The notes: generated by a model from the letters alone, not told the origin. 64,000 nt of DNA from Firmicutes bacterium UBA4795 (GCA_002402825.1 DHGP01000006.1:24145-88144); one strand, 5' to 3'; counted from the stretch's first letter, positions 8,960 to 17,501 are shown. Numbers and translations: made by a program.

Positions 8960-9795
8960 AAGTTCATGTCCAAGGCTCTGGCTGAGTGCGTAATTGCCCC
9001 AATCGAAATAAAGTCAACCCCTGATTTTGCCACCTCTAAAATATTTGCCTCATTAATTCTCCCTGAAGCTTCTGTACGGGCCCGTCCGTTAATTACCTTT
9101 ACGGCCTGACGCATAACTTCCGGGGTCATATTATCCAGCATAATAATATCTACCTCAGCCGCCAATGCTTCCTCCACCCCCGCTAAATCCTCCACTTCTA
9201 CCTCAATCTTTATCAACGGAGATATGCTTCTACGCGCCTTTTGGACGGCACGCGCAATACCTCCAGCAATTTTAAGGTGGTTGTTTTTAATCAGTATTCC
9301 GTCAAATAAACCAAAACGGTGGTTATATCCCCCGCCCACGCGCACGGCGTATTTTTCTAAAACCCGCAGTCCCGGGGTTGTTTTACGGGTATCAATAATA
9401 TTTACCGGAAAATCTTTAATTATTTCTTTAAGGGTGGCTGTATAGGTGGCAATGCCCGACAGACGCTGCAAAAAGTTTAAGGCCAGGCGCTCCCCGCTCA
9501 ATATAGACTGCAACCTGCCTTCTACCACCGCCAATATTTGCGCCTCAATGACCCAACTTCCCTCACGAACTTGGGGGGTAAATAATATTTCTTGGTCCAG
9601 ACGCTGAAAAACGGCAGCCGCCACGGGTAATCCCGCTATTATGCCCTTTTCTTTAGTCCGAATATAGCCCCATCCAGTTAAGTCAGCGTCAACTACGCTT
9701 AAAGTAGTTATATCTCCAGAGCCAATATCCTCATTCAAGGCACGGTCAACTATTTTTGTTAAAAGATTGTAACTTAAAGTCACTTTTAAACTCAC
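8932..9795 (-). CDS. nadC: Nicotinate-nucleotide pyrophosphorylase (carboxylating)
   Basis: It turns quinolinate and PRPP into nicotinate mononucleotide. The 287-residue protein has the family order: NEDIGSGDIT near the start, LNFLQRLSGIAT, DTRKTTPGLR with its basic substrate-binding residues, GGGYNHRFGLFDGILIKNNH, and the C-terminal IMLDNM and DFISIGAITHS. It follows nadB in the same direction, as in many Firmicutes. Nothing looks abnormal. Confidence 0.95.
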   Translation of the reverse strand: MSLKVTLSYNLLTKIVDRALNEDIGSGDITTLSVVDADLTGWGYIRTKEKGIIAGLPVAAAVFQRLDQEILFTPQVREGSWVIEAQILAVVEGRLQSILSGERLALNFLQRLSGIATYTATLKEIIKDFPVNIIDTRKTTPGLRVLEKYAVRVGGGYNHRFGLFDGILIKNNHLKIAGGIARAVQKARRSISPLIKIEVEVEDLAGVEEALAAEVDIIMLDNMTPEVMRQAVKVINGRARTEASGRINEANILEVAKSGVDFISIGAITHSARALDMNLCLEVKRQK

Positions 9796-9833
9796 CTCAA
9801 AAAAGTTAAAGTTAACAGTAGGTTAACCAGTGG

Positions 9834-9890
9834 CACAGGCCCGTAGGGTAGGCATCCTGCCTGCCCGAAGCCTGTGGTTAACGCCCCTAT
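9834..9890. repeat. Composite of palindromes R1 and R2 between nadC and nadB
   Basis: A partial R1 (GTAGGG ... GTTAACGCCCCTAT) is split by an R2 unit, GTAGGC-ATCCT-GCCTGC at 9848-9864. An outer inverted pair CACAGGC/GCCTGTG also flanks it. It looks like one repeat inserted into another. Confidence 0.6.
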
Positions 9891-11470
9891 AAACGTAAAA
9901 TTATATGCTTAACCCACCTCTCGCTTACGGCAGGATAATCTTCCCGGTAATGTGCCCCCCGGCTTTCAGTCCTCATTAAAGCTGCCTCACAAATCAGCTG
10001 ACCAACCAGTAACATATTACGTAGTTCCATTTCGGCAATATTTTTTGCCTCACTCAAGAACAAATCAGCCTGGTTTTCAAAAAAGTTTAAAGCCTCTGTT
10101 AGTCCTTGGCGTGAGCGGACAGGACCAGCGTATTTATTCATTACCGCTTGTAATTCCCGTCTTAAACTATTTATTTTTGTTTCCTTGGGCGGTTTTAAAT
10201 TATTATAAACGAATTCAACTGACGAAGGAACGTAACTGGTTAAAAAACGCATACTTTGTTTTACAATCCGAAAACCAAAAACTAGACCATCTAATAAAGA
10301 ATTGCTGGCCAGGCGATTAGCCCCGTGGACACCATGACAAGATACCTCCCCGCAGGCGTAAAGCCCTTTGATGTTGGTTTCACCGTGCAGGTTGGTTTTT
10401 ACCCCTCCCATCATGTAATGAGCCGCCGGAGCAACCGGGATAAGGTTTTTAGTAATATCCAAACCATAAGTAGCACAAGTACGGGTGATATTGGGAAAAC
10501 GTTGTTGGATCACCTCACTCGTCAGGGGAGAAAGGTCTAAAAAAACGTTTTTTGAATTTGTCCGGACCATTTCTTTAAGCATACTCTGGACTACTATGTC
10601 ACGGGGGGCTAACTCAGCCAACTGGTGGTAACGGGGCATAAACTGCTCGCCGTAACAATTCCGCAGCCGGGCACCTTCGCCACGTACGGCTTCAGAAATT
10701 AAAAAAGAAGGCGCCCCGGGTAAACAAAGCACGGTAGGATGAAACTGGATAAATTCCAGGTCCATAACCTCCGCCCCGGCCCGGTAAGCCATGGCAATAC
10801 CATCACCTGTAGCTATTTCAGGATTAGTATTATGTTCATATATCTGGCCCGTACCACCGGTAGCCAAAACAACCACCCGGCCATAAAATACCTTAAAACG
10901 CTGGTTAATATTATCACAGGCTAAAACCCCGTAACAAACATCGTCGGCTACCAGTAAATCTACTACAAAATAGTTTTCTTGTACTTTAAGGTTAGGAATT
11001 TTATTTGCTTGGTGGACAAGAGCACGTTGAATTTCTGCTCCTGTAGCGTCACCAGAAGCGTGTAAAATGCGGCGCTGGCTGTGCGCTCCTTCCCGGGTTA
11101 ACGCCAACTCCCCTTCGTAGTAGTCAAACTGGGCCCCCCACTCAATCAATTCTTTAACGCGGTTTACTCCTTCATTAACCAGTATTTCTACAGCTTTAGG
11201 GTCGCATAATCCTGCCCCGGCAAAGATAGTATCTTTAAAGTGCAGTTCCGGTGAATCTGAATGACCTAAAGCAACCGCTATTCCTCCCTGGGCCTTGTCG
11301 GTGCTGGTATCTTCCAGGGTATGCTTAGTAAGGACCAAAACCTGCCCTCCCTCCCGGGCCACCTTGCAAGCCGTATATAACCCGGCAATACCCCCGCCAA
11401 TAATAACATATTCGTAAGTTTCAGCTGGTAACTGCCGGGTATCAAAATTTACTAAATAAGAGCTAAACAA
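9887..11470 (-). CDS. nadB: L-aspartate oxidase
   Basis: This FAD enzyme oxidises aspartate to iminoaspartate, which NadA condenses to quinolinate. It has the FAD dinucleotide motif GGGIAGLY near the start, DKAQGGIAVALG, the HPTVL segment, and RLASNSLLDGLVFG near the FAD end. I place the start at a TTG at 11470, seven bases after AAAGGAGG. An in-frame ATG at 11497 lies inside an R1 repeat upstream of that ribosome site and would add nine residues. nadA is not adjacent; it is at 40393. Confidence 0.93.
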   Translation of the reverse strand: MFSSYLVNFDTRQLPAETYEYVIIGGGIAGLYTACKVAREGGQVLVLTKHTLEDTSTDKAQGGIAVALGHSDSPELHFKDTIFAGAGLCDPKAVEILVNEGVNRVKELIEWGAQFDYYEGELALTREGAHSQRRILHASGDATGAEIQRALVHQANKIPNLKVQENYFVVDLLVADDVCYGVLACDNINQRFKVFYGRVVVLATGGTGQIYEHNTNPEIATGDGIAMAYRAGAEVMDLEFIQFHPTVLCLPGAPSFLISEAVRGEGARLRNCYGEQFMPRYHQLAELAPRDIVVQSMLKEMVRTNSKNVFLDLSPLTSEVIQQRFPNITRTCATYGLDITKNLIPVAPAAHYMMGGVKTNLHGETNIKGLYACGEVSCHGVHGANRLASNSLLDGLVFGFRIVKQSMRFLTSYVPSSVEFVYNNLKPPKETKINSLRRELQAVMNKYAGPVRSRQGLTEALNFFENQADLFLSEAKNIAEMELRNMLLVGQLICEAALMRTESRGAHYREDYPAVSERWVKHIILRL

Positions 11471-11487
11471 ACGTACTTCCTCCTTTT

Positions 11488-11515
11488 GTAGAGGCATTAA
11501 ATTTAACGACCCTAC
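11488..11515. repeat. 28-bp dispersed palindrome R1, copy 3
   Basis: Diverged copy (GTAGAGGCATT ... AACGACCCTAC) placed immediately before the nadB ribosome site. Confidence 0.8.
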
Positions 11516-11517
11516 GG

Positions 11518-11710
11518 GTGAGACAAGGGGACGGTAAACTGGGTGAAAAGTTAATTATTTGAGTATTAATTTTTGCAAAGTGGGGAAAAAATCTCATATC
11601 ATGCTATATTTTTATATCCTTATCCCCAAATTGCCTTAAAATAAGGGTAAAGTGAGAGAAGATAATTTACAAAATTAGTTTTCACAAAGTTTGCCGTCCC
11701 CTTGTCTCAC
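11518..11710. mobile_element. MITE-like element with 23-bp terminal inverted repeats
   Basis: The ends at 11518-11540 and 11688-11710 are inverted copies with one mismatch, beginning GTGAGACAAGGGGACGG. The 147-bp interior is AT-rich and has no gene. The termini resemble the GGGGACGG/CCGTCCCC ends of REP- and MITE-type elements mobilised in trans by REP-associated transposases. It lies between nadB and panD, three bases from the R1 copy and four from the panD stop. Confidence 0.7.
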
Positions 11711-11714
11711 TTGT

Positions 11715-12077
11715 TTATGACCGGTATATTTCCGTAATTTGATTTTGTTCGTTTACCATTACGACGGTAGGCTTAATAATTTGCGCTTCTTCCAAGGTTG
11801 CCAGGACATAAGAAATAATAATTATAATATCGCCAGGCTGCACCAGCCTGGCGGCCGCACCATTTAAACAAACAACTCCTGAATTTGGTGGACCGGTTAT
11901 TACGTATGTTTCAAAGCGCGCGCCGTTATTAATGTTGACTATCTGTACTTTCTCGTGAGGCAAAATGCTGCTTGCTTCAAGCAAAGCCTGATCAATAGTA
12001 ATACTGCCGGTGTAGTTTAAGTTTGCGCTTGTTACCGTAGCCCGGTGAATTTTAGATTTTAACATGGTTAAAAACAA
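11715..12077 (-). CDS. panD: Aspartate 1-decarboxylase (pyruvoyl enzyme)
   Basis: It makes beta-alanine for pantothenate. The proenzyme self-cleaves between G24 and S25 in YTGSIT, giving the pyruvoyl cofactor; the numbering matches the family exactly when the TTG at 12077 is the start. AGAGGTGA lies just upstream of that TTG. The length of 120 is typical. It is the last gene of the panB-panC-panD run. Confidence 0.95.
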   Translation of the reverse strand: MFLTMLKSKIHRATVTSANLNYTGSITIDQALLEASSILPHEKVQIVNINNGARFETYVITGPPNSGVVCLNGAAARLVQPGDIIIIISYVLATLEEAQIIKPTVVMVNEQNQITEIYRS

Positions 12078-12089
12078 TTAAATCACCTC

Positions 12090-12962
12090 TTATTTGGGAT
12101 GATTGACCTTGTTATCTGGTATTTTTAAGACCAGGTTATCAATTAGCCTGGTCTTGCCAACTTTAGCGGCTACTGCTAAAAGAACTTCTCCTTGCAAGAA
12201 ACTTATTTCCTCTAAATGAGGCAAAGAATATATTTCCACGTAATCTATTTCTACTAAAGGTTCGGCTGCTAATACTCCACTAACGGCCATTTTTACTTTA
12301 GCCGGGTCCCTTTCGCCATTTTCTACTATCTGGGCCGCCAAAGCCAGACTCTTAGGGATGCTTAAGGCGGCCTGCCTTTGGGTGGGGGTAAGATAAACAT
12401 TTCGTGAACTTAGCGCCAGGCCATCTTTATCCCGTACGGTAGGCACAAGTATTATTTTTACCTCAAGGTTAAGGTCCTCCACCATTCGCCGGATAATAGC
12501 CGCTTGTTGAAAATCCTTTTGACCAAAAAAAGCCATGTCAGGTTGGATAATATTAAAAAGCTTGGTTACCACCGTAGTTACCCCCTGAAAATGACCGGGC
12601 CGTGACTTCCCACATAAACAATCAGTTATTTTTTTTGTTTCTACAAAAGTAGAAAAACGGGGGGGATACATTTCTTCCGCCGAGGGAATAAATATAGCAT
12701 CTACTCCAACTTCTTCAGCTAATCTTTTATCTCGTTCAATATCCCGGGGGTAACAGGTAAAATCTTCTTGCGGACCAAACTGAATTGGGTTTACAAAAAT
12801 ACTGCTTACCACCACGTTGCAGATTTTTTTTGCTTCACTCATTAAAGATAAATGGCCGGCGTGAAAATAACCCATAGTTGGAATAAAACCAATTGTTTTT
12901 CCTTGAGATGCGGCTTGACGGGTAAAAGATTTTATTTCTTTAATTGTATGGCAAATCAACAT
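12090..12962 (-). CDS. panC: Pantothenate synthetase
   Basis: It joins pantoate and beta-alanine with ATP. The nucleotidyltransferase fold shows PTMGYFHAGHLSLM with the HxGH signature, FGQKDFQQ, and LSSRNVYL replacing the KMSKS loop. The length of 290 is slightly over normal. The C-terminal KVNHPK is encoded by DNA matching 12 of 13 bases of a dispersed repeat half (12096-12108), like the end of rmuC. It is 12 bases upstream of panD. Confidence 0.95.
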   Translation of the reverse strand: MLICHTIKEIKSFTRQAASQGKTIGFIPTMGYFHAGHLSLMSEAKKICNVVVSSIFVNPIQFGPQEDFTCYPRDIERDKRLAEEVGVDAIFIPSAEEMYPPRFSTFVETKKITDCLCGKSRPGHFQGVTTVVTKLFNIIQPDMAFFGQKDFQQAAIIRRMVEDLNLEVKIILVPTVRDKDGLALSSRNVYLTPTQRQAALSIPKSLALAAQIVENGERDPAKVKMAVSGVLAAEPLVEIDYVEIYSLPHLEEISFLQGEVLLAVAAKVGKTRLIDNLVLKIPDNKVNHPK

Positions 12963-13006
12963 TTTTTACGCTCCACTTATTGATAAAAGAGTTTTTCGAC
13001 AATCTC

Positions 13007-13855
13007 CTAAAAAAATTCTTCCGCCTTTATTTTATCAATCACTTCTTTAGCCATAGTATAACTTTGTTCTGGACCAGGAAAAATTCTATTTTGTACTTCT
13101 GCCCGGTAAGTTTGAATAGCCTGAATAACCTCTTCCCTTAGTTTAGCGTATTGTTTTACAAACTTGGGTGCTTGTCCTTCAAGCAAACCAAGTAAATCAT
13201 GAATTACCAAAATCTGCCCATCACAGTCTACCCCTGCCCCAATCCCAATGGTAGGAATAGTTAATTTTTCGGTCAAATACCGGGCCAACATAGCCGGGAT
13301 ACATTCTAAAACCAAAGCAAAAACCCCGGCCTTCTGAAGAGCTTGGGCATCACAAGCAAGCTTTTTGGCGGCAGCTTCTTCTTTACCCTGTACTTTATAA
13401 CCGCCCAACTGGTAAATTGACTGGGGGGTAAGGCCCAAATGACCCATAACCGGAATCCCTGCCGCAGTGAGGGCTTGAACTACAGGCACAACTTCTTGTC
13501 CCCCTTCTAATTTAACGGCCTGAGCACCGCCTTCTTGCAAAATACGACCGGCATTTTTAATGCTTTGTTCAAAAGAGCAGTGATAAGAAAGAAAAGGCAA
13601 GTCACCAATCACCATGGCTCTGTTTACCCCCCGGCATACCGCTTTTAGGTGATGAATCATATCGTCCATAGTTACCGGAATAGTAGAATCGTAACCCAGC
13701 ATTACATTACCCAAGGAATCACCGACTAAAATAGCGTCAATTCCGGCAACGTCTGTAAGCCTGGCCATCGCGTAATCATAGGCTGTGAGCATAGTAATTG
13801 GTTTGCCTTCTTTTTTAGCCTGCCTAAAATAGGTTGTGGTTACTTGCTTATTCAA
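13007..13855 (-). CDS. panB: 3-methyl-2-oxobutanoate hydroxymethyltransferase
   Basis: This enzyme makes ketopantoate from ketoisovalerate and methylene-tetrahydrofolate. The TIM-barrel protein of 282 residues shows MLTAYDYAMARL, the metal-binding VGDSLGNVMLGY, VKLEGG and the GIGAGVDCDGQILV loop. It lies between the DUF2520 dehydrogenase and panC. No panE is present in the operon, which bears on the role of the upstream gene. Confidence 0.95.
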   Translation of the reverse strand: MNKQVTTTYFRQAKKEGKPITMLTAYDYAMARLTDVAGIDAILVGDSLGNVMLGYDSTIPVTMDDMIHHLKAVCRGVNRAMVIGDLPFLSYHCSFEQSIKNAGRILQEGGAQAVKLEGGQEVVPVVQALTAAGIPVMGHLGLTPQSIYQLGGYKVQGKEEAAAKKLACDAQALQKAGVFALVLECIPAMLARYLTEKLTIPTIGIGAGVDCDGQILVIHDLLGLLEGQAPKFVKQYAKLREEVIQAIQTYRAEVQNRIFPGPEQSYTMAKEVIDKIKAEEFF

Positions 13856-13893
13856 AAATACTTTTCCCCCTTTAAAATGACACTAGAGACTTT

Positions 13894-14811
13894 TCACTTG
13901 TCTTTCAACATTTCTAAAGGATGTTGCTGAGTTTTGCCCTTCGCAAAAATTGTCTGCAATCTTGCTGCCTGCTCAGCGTCAAGGCTTCCTTTTTTTCGGG
14001 CAACAGAAACGATATATGACCCTAAGGTACAGTAAAGAGCCACTTCCTCCTGGGTTACCTTTTGCGTTAGGGCATTTAAATGACTTATAATGGTTTTTTC
14101 GTCGCCTCTATCTATCGGCCCGGTAAGAGCTAACGTGGGACCATTTTGTTTAATGTTATTAAGCGTACCCTGAACAAGAGGTAACAAGGCCTGAAAAGCT
14201 TCTTTTCTTGATAACCCAAAGCTTTGGTACAATCCCGTGCTAAAGTATGCCAAGCCAACTAAATAGTTTGAAATTATACAGGCTGCCGCGTGGTAAAGGG
14301 GCTTATCTTTAGCCTGAATAAAGAAAAAACGCCCCCCTAAATCAGAAACTATGGCGGTTGCTACCGGTAGTGCTTCGACATCTCCTTCCAGGGCAAAATA
14401 AGAACCAGGTAAATTCTTAAGGGCTGTTTTTACATCAGCTACCGCTTGAATTGGGTGCATGGATACGGCAAAGGCCCCCGCTTCCCGTACTCCATGTAAT
14501 TCGCCAGCCCCACAAACACCACTGGTATGAATAACTACTTGACCCGGACGAAAACCCCCATGACTAGCCAGACTTAAGGCTATGCGGGCAATCTCACGAT
14601 CGGGAGTAGTAATAAAAACCAACTTTGCCTGAGGCGTTATTTTTTCCGGTTTATTCACGGCTTCACAGTTTAATTTTTTAGCTAATTTTTGGGCCGAAGC
14701 AATACTTTTACTAGCTACCCCAACTACCGGATAATTTTTTTCTTTTAAAAGATAAGCTAAAGCACTGCCTACCTTACCGCACCCTATTAAGGCAAATGAA
14801 GGTTTTGACAT
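13894..14811 (-). CDS. Rossmann-like and DUF2520 domain dehydrogenase, probable PanG-type ketopantoate reductase
   Basis: The N-terminal dinucleotide fold has IGCGKVGSALAYLL (8-21) and the C-terminal half is a DUF2520 helical domain with SMHPIQA and HAAACIISNYLVGL. The 305 residues match that two-domain family. As first gene of a pan operon lacking panE, it most likely reduces ketopantoate to pantoate, the role described for PanG-type proteins. That function is inference from context and family. A promoter and attenuator-like leader precede it. Confidence 0.8.
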   Translation of the reverse strand: MSKPSFALIGCGKVGSALAYLLKEKNYPVVGVASKSIASAQKLAKKLNCEAVNKPEKITPQAKLVFITTPDREIARIALSLASHGGFRPGQVVIHTSGVCGAGELHGVREAGAFAVSMHPIQAVADVKTALKNLPGSYFALEGDVEALPVATAIVSDLGGRFFFIQAKDKPLYHAAACIISNYLVGLAYFSTGLYQSFGLSRKEAFQALLPLVQGTLNNIKQNGPTLALTGPIDRGDEKTIISHLNALTQKVTQEEVALYCTLGSYIVSVARKKGSLDAEQAARLQTIFAKGKTQQHPLEMLKDK

Positions 14812-14884
14812 TTACTTTTTTTCCTTAAAATTAAAACTTTTTAGGATATTTTAAAATTTATAATTTTCTGAAGGTGTATCGCAT

Positions 14885-14999
14885 AAAAAAACTTACGGCT
14901 ACCCGTAAGCATTTCATTGACCAAAAAAACCGTCTTGGTCCTGTTGGCTCCAAGCGGATAACTCTTACATTAAATTAAATTATTAGTTTTTTTTAATTA
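14885..14999 (-). promoter_or_regulatory. Structured leader with intrinsic terminator before the pan operon
   Basis: Reading on the minus strand, a GC-richer stretch contains CTTGG ... CCAAG, which can pair, and GGACCAA ... TTGGTC, which competes for the same CCAAG bases. A 7-bp hairpin CTTACGG-GTAG-CCGTAAG (14909-14892) and seven U residues follow. This is the layout of an attenuator or riboswitch. A known riboswitch candidate, the pan motif, occurs before pan genes, but I cannot confirm its consensus here. Confidence 0.6.
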
Positions 15000-15042
15000 G
15001 TTTTTTTGAGGTATACTTCTTTTTGATTTTATCCTCAAAAAA

Positions 15043-15071
15043 ATTCTAACATAAGACCTTTAGCTTGGCAA
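15043..15071 (-). promoter_or_regulatory. SigA-type promoter of the pan operon
   Basis: TTGCCA (15071-15066) and TAGAAT (15048-15043) on the minus strand are 17 bases apart. Transcription would start near 15036 and give a leader of about 225 bases before the first gene. Confidence 0.6.
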
Positions 15072-15139
15072 CATCTTTTATTAATTTATTTTTTGTGAAT
15101 TGTTTCGTTAAATTTTACGGAACATAAATGCAGTTTAGC

Positions 15140-15385
15140 TTAGCTGCCGTTGCCCAATTCAACCAGTATTACGTCTACCCCAATTTTAATAATCTTTTCC
15201 CAGGGCACAATTATTTCGTCTTCCCGGCCAAAAAATCCCCTAAAAAAATGGTTTTGTCCGGGTAAAACTAAAGCGCTTAGGTAACCTCTGGTCAGGTCAA
15301 GGTCAATATCTTTAACCGGTCCTAAGCGCCGCCCATCAACTATATTAATTACTTCGCGCACCCGTAAATCAGAAATTTTTATCAT
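15140..15385 (-). CDS. YlmC/YmxH-family PRC-barrel sporulation protein
   Basis: This small 81-residue PRC-barrel protein starts MIKISDLRVREVINI and contains GRRLGPVKDIDLD and IIVPWEKIIKIG, the YlmC/YmxH signature. The ATG at 15385 is preceded by AGGAGG; an open frame upstream of it has no ribosome site. Family members are found in all endospore formers, and their biochemical role is unknown. It lies downstream of spoIIR with an R1 repeat between. Confidence 0.88.
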   Translation of the reverse strand: MIKISDLRVREVINIVDGRRLGPVKDIDLDLTRGYLSALVLPGQNHFFRGFFGREDEIIVPWEKIIKIGVDVILVELGNGS

Positions 15386-15443
15386 CTTACCCGCACCTCC
15401 TGTGTACATACTTATGTCAAAAGGAGGGCCGGATAGACCACGA

Positions 15444-15471
15444 TTAGGGGCGTTAAATTTAACGCCCCTAC
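15444..15471. repeat. 28-bp dispersed palindrome R1, copy 4
   Basis: Matches the perfect form except at the first base. It lies between spoIIR and the YmxH-like gene. Confidence 0.85.
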
Positions 15472-15485
15472 AATGATTATTTACT

Positions 15486-16271
15486 TTAGCTCTTCCACCA
15501 GGCCATGACCTGACGCATTAATTCTAAGGTCTTAAAGCGGAATTCAACCTGGGTCTTTTGGGTCCTTTTAGTTAACGATACTTTGTCCTTTGCCTCAGCC
15601 GGTGCTTTTTCCCTTGCTTCCGCTGATATTGGCGCCCAGGCGGTTACTGTTTGTGGCGTATTCAAACGAAAGGCCGGTTCTGTTTCCTTTACTTTTGACG
15701 GTGATTTGGTGGTTTTAACTACCCCTACCGGGTCAGTTAAACATAAAGGAGGGAACAAAACACACCACCAATTATCCCCTTTTCCCTGACCAATAACTAC
15801 CCGGACTGTTTCATAACGGCCGGCCGGTAAGGTTATTTCCCGGGTTGAAACACCGGTCGTACTGGTTACCTTATAATTGTATTTCCGGGGTGGGAAAAAA
15901 TATCTTCCCATTTCTACCCTTGCTGGGTAATTTTTACCTTCGTTACTTATTTGTTGTATCGTTAAATCGTGGATACGTTTTAAATTTACCTGGGCAACTT
16001 TTTTTGCGGTGGTTATATCCTTTATCCCGGCAAACTTTCCAGACATATTTTTAATAATTGCGTCACGCACCTGGTATTTTAAAGCCTGGTCAACTGCACT
16101 GTTGCTGTTGGCAATTACGTGAAAGCGAATTAAACCAGGATAAAAACAGGTCTGGTCGTTTTGTTTACGCAACCAAAAACCGCCCAGTCCCAGCCCTAAG
16201 GCTAATAAGCTTACCAGCATTATCACCGTATATTTTCGATATTTTCGCGTTTTTTTGTTTTTATTAATCAT
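15486..16271 (-). CDS. spoIIR: Stage II sporulation protein R
   Basis: SpoIIR is the forespore-secreted signal that activates SpoIIGA, which then cleaves pro-SigE. A membrane anchor/signal segment spans about 15-34, followed by the family core IRFHVIANSNSAVDQALKYQVRD and the NWWCVLFPPLCL motif. The C-terminal region (about 170-235) is a lysine- and alanine-rich low-complexity linker longer than usual. Its target spoIIGA lies 3 kb upstream in the same cluster. Confidence 0.92.
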   Translation of the reverse strand: MINKNKKTRKYRKYTVIMLVSLLALGLGLGGFWLRKQNDQTCFYPGLIRFHVIANSNSAVDQALKYQVRDAIIKNMSGKFAGIKDITTAKKVAQVNLKRIHDLTIQQISNEGKNYPARVEMGRYFFPPRKYNYKVTSTTGVSTREITLPAGRYETVRVVIGQGKGDNWWCVLFPPLCLTDPVGVVKTTKSPSKVKETEPAFRLNTPQTVTAWAPISAEAREKAPAEAKDKVSLTKRTQKTQVEFRFKTLELMRQVMAWWKS

Positions 16272-16357
16272 AAGCGTCCGTCACTCCTTATTAAGATACT
16301 TTTTAAGGTACTTTTAATGTTAGTTTTCCCAGAGCTTTGCTTTTTCAAACCTGGTAT

Positions 16358-17131
16358 TCACAGGTACTTACGGATATGATTTAAAGCGGCTTTTTCCAAA
16401 CGGGAAACCTGGGCTTGAGAAATTCCAATCTCTTTGGCTACTTCCATCTGCGTTTTACCTGCGTAAAAGCGCAAATTAAGAATAAGTTTTTCCCGGTTAC
16501 TCAATTTGCGCAAGGCATCTTGAATAGCTATATTTTCCAACCAGTATAAGTCTTGGTTTTTTTCGTCATTTATTTGATCCATTACGTAAATAGGGTCACC
16601 ACCGTCATGGTAAACAGGCTCAAAAAGAGAAATAGGTTCTTGGATGGCATCCAAAGCAAAAACAATCTCTTCCCTAGGCATTTTTAATTCGCGGGCAATT
16701 TCGTTAATTGAAGGTTCCCGGGAATACTGGTTAACCAGGTTATCCCTAATTTGTAAGGCTTTATAAGCTGTATCCCGTAAGGAACGACTAACCCGAACGG
16801 AGTTGTTATCCCGTAAATAACGCCGGATTTCACCAATAATCATAGGAACAGCATATGTGGAAAATTTTACGTTTTGGGATAAGTCAAAATTATCAATTGC
16901 TTTTATTAATCCAATACAACCAACTTGAAATAAATCATCAACATATTCCCCCCGGTTGCCAAAACGCTGAATAACGCTTAATACCAGGCGAAGGTTTCCG
17001 TTAATAAGGCTTGTGCGGGCAGAAAGATCTCCCTGCTGCATTGCTTTGAACAACTGACACTTTTGGTTTTCGGTAAGTACCGGGAGTTTTGATGTGTTTA
17101 CTCCGCATATTTCTACCTTATTCACCAACAT
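16358..17131 (-). CDS. sigG: Sporulation sigma factor SigG (late forespore)
   Basis: A 257-residue sigma-70 family factor. It begins with a SigG-type extension (NKVEICGVNTSKLPVLT, the site bound by anti-sigma factors), then region 2 with DDLFQVGCIGLIKAIDNFD and FSTYAVPMIIGEIRRYLRD, and region 4 with QMEVAKEIGISQAQVSRLEK. It should drive late forespore genes such as the SASP gene at 39172. It follows sigE, as in Bacillus. Confidence 0.95.
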   Translation of the reverse strand: MLVNKVEICGVNTSKLPVLTENQKCQLFKAMQQGDLSARTSLINGNLRLVLSVIQRFGNRGEYVDDLFQVGCIGLIKAIDNFDLSQNVKFSTYAVPMIIGEIRRYLRDNNSVRVSRSLRDTAYKALQIRDNLVNQYSREPSINEIARELKMPREEIVFALDAIQEPISLFEPVYHDGGDPIYVMDQINDEKNQDLYWLENIAIQDALRKLSNREKLILNLRFYAGKTQMEVAKEIGISQAQVSRLEKAALNHIRKYL

Positions 17132-17237
17132 TGTTATTCCTTCACTCCTAATATTTTTTTATTTTTTAGTATTACCTCAATTTCATTATTACCTTAATAA
17201 CATAGTTTTATTCTTTTCCCATGAAACAACTAAAAAG

Positions 17238-17271
17238 GTTAAAAATAAAAAATGCCCCTGGTTAACCAGGG
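17238..17271 (-). terminator. Intrinsic terminator downstream of sigE
   Basis: On the minus strand CCCTGGTTAACCAGGG forms a perfect 8-bp hairpin followed by a U-rich run (GCATTTTTTATTTTT). It separates sigE from sigG. Confidence 0.7.
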
Positions 17272-17314
17272 AGAAACAAAAAAATGAAGCAGCTACTTTA
17301 CTGTATTTTCAATT

Positions 17315-17432
17315 CCCCCTCCCCCTAACCCCCTCCCTCAAGGGGAGGGGGGAATGGTGGTCAATCCTCCCTCAAGAGGAGAGGGGAACGGTCAATCCCC
17401 CTCCCTCAAGGGGAGGGGGATGGGGGGAGGGT
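17315..17432. repeat. GC-rich hairpin repeat cluster R6
   Basis: Three hairpin units built on CCCTCCCTCAAGGGGAGGG occur at about 17331-17352, 17366-17386 and 17397-17420, joined by GGTCAATCC spacers. This type of dispersed repeat is seen between genes in many bacteria. It fills most of the sigE-sigG gap and stands out from the AT-rich surroundings. Confidence 0.7.
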
Positions 17433-17501
17433 CATTTTAGTTAAAAAAGAGGTGATCAATAAGCTTTGTATCCTTGTGCCTTTGTACCTTGCCTCCTTAT
17501 G

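Noticed and set aside
17315..17432. CRISPR array between sigE and sigG
   Set aside because: Units are hairpins with similar short spacers, not uniform repeats with unique spacers, and no cas genes are present.
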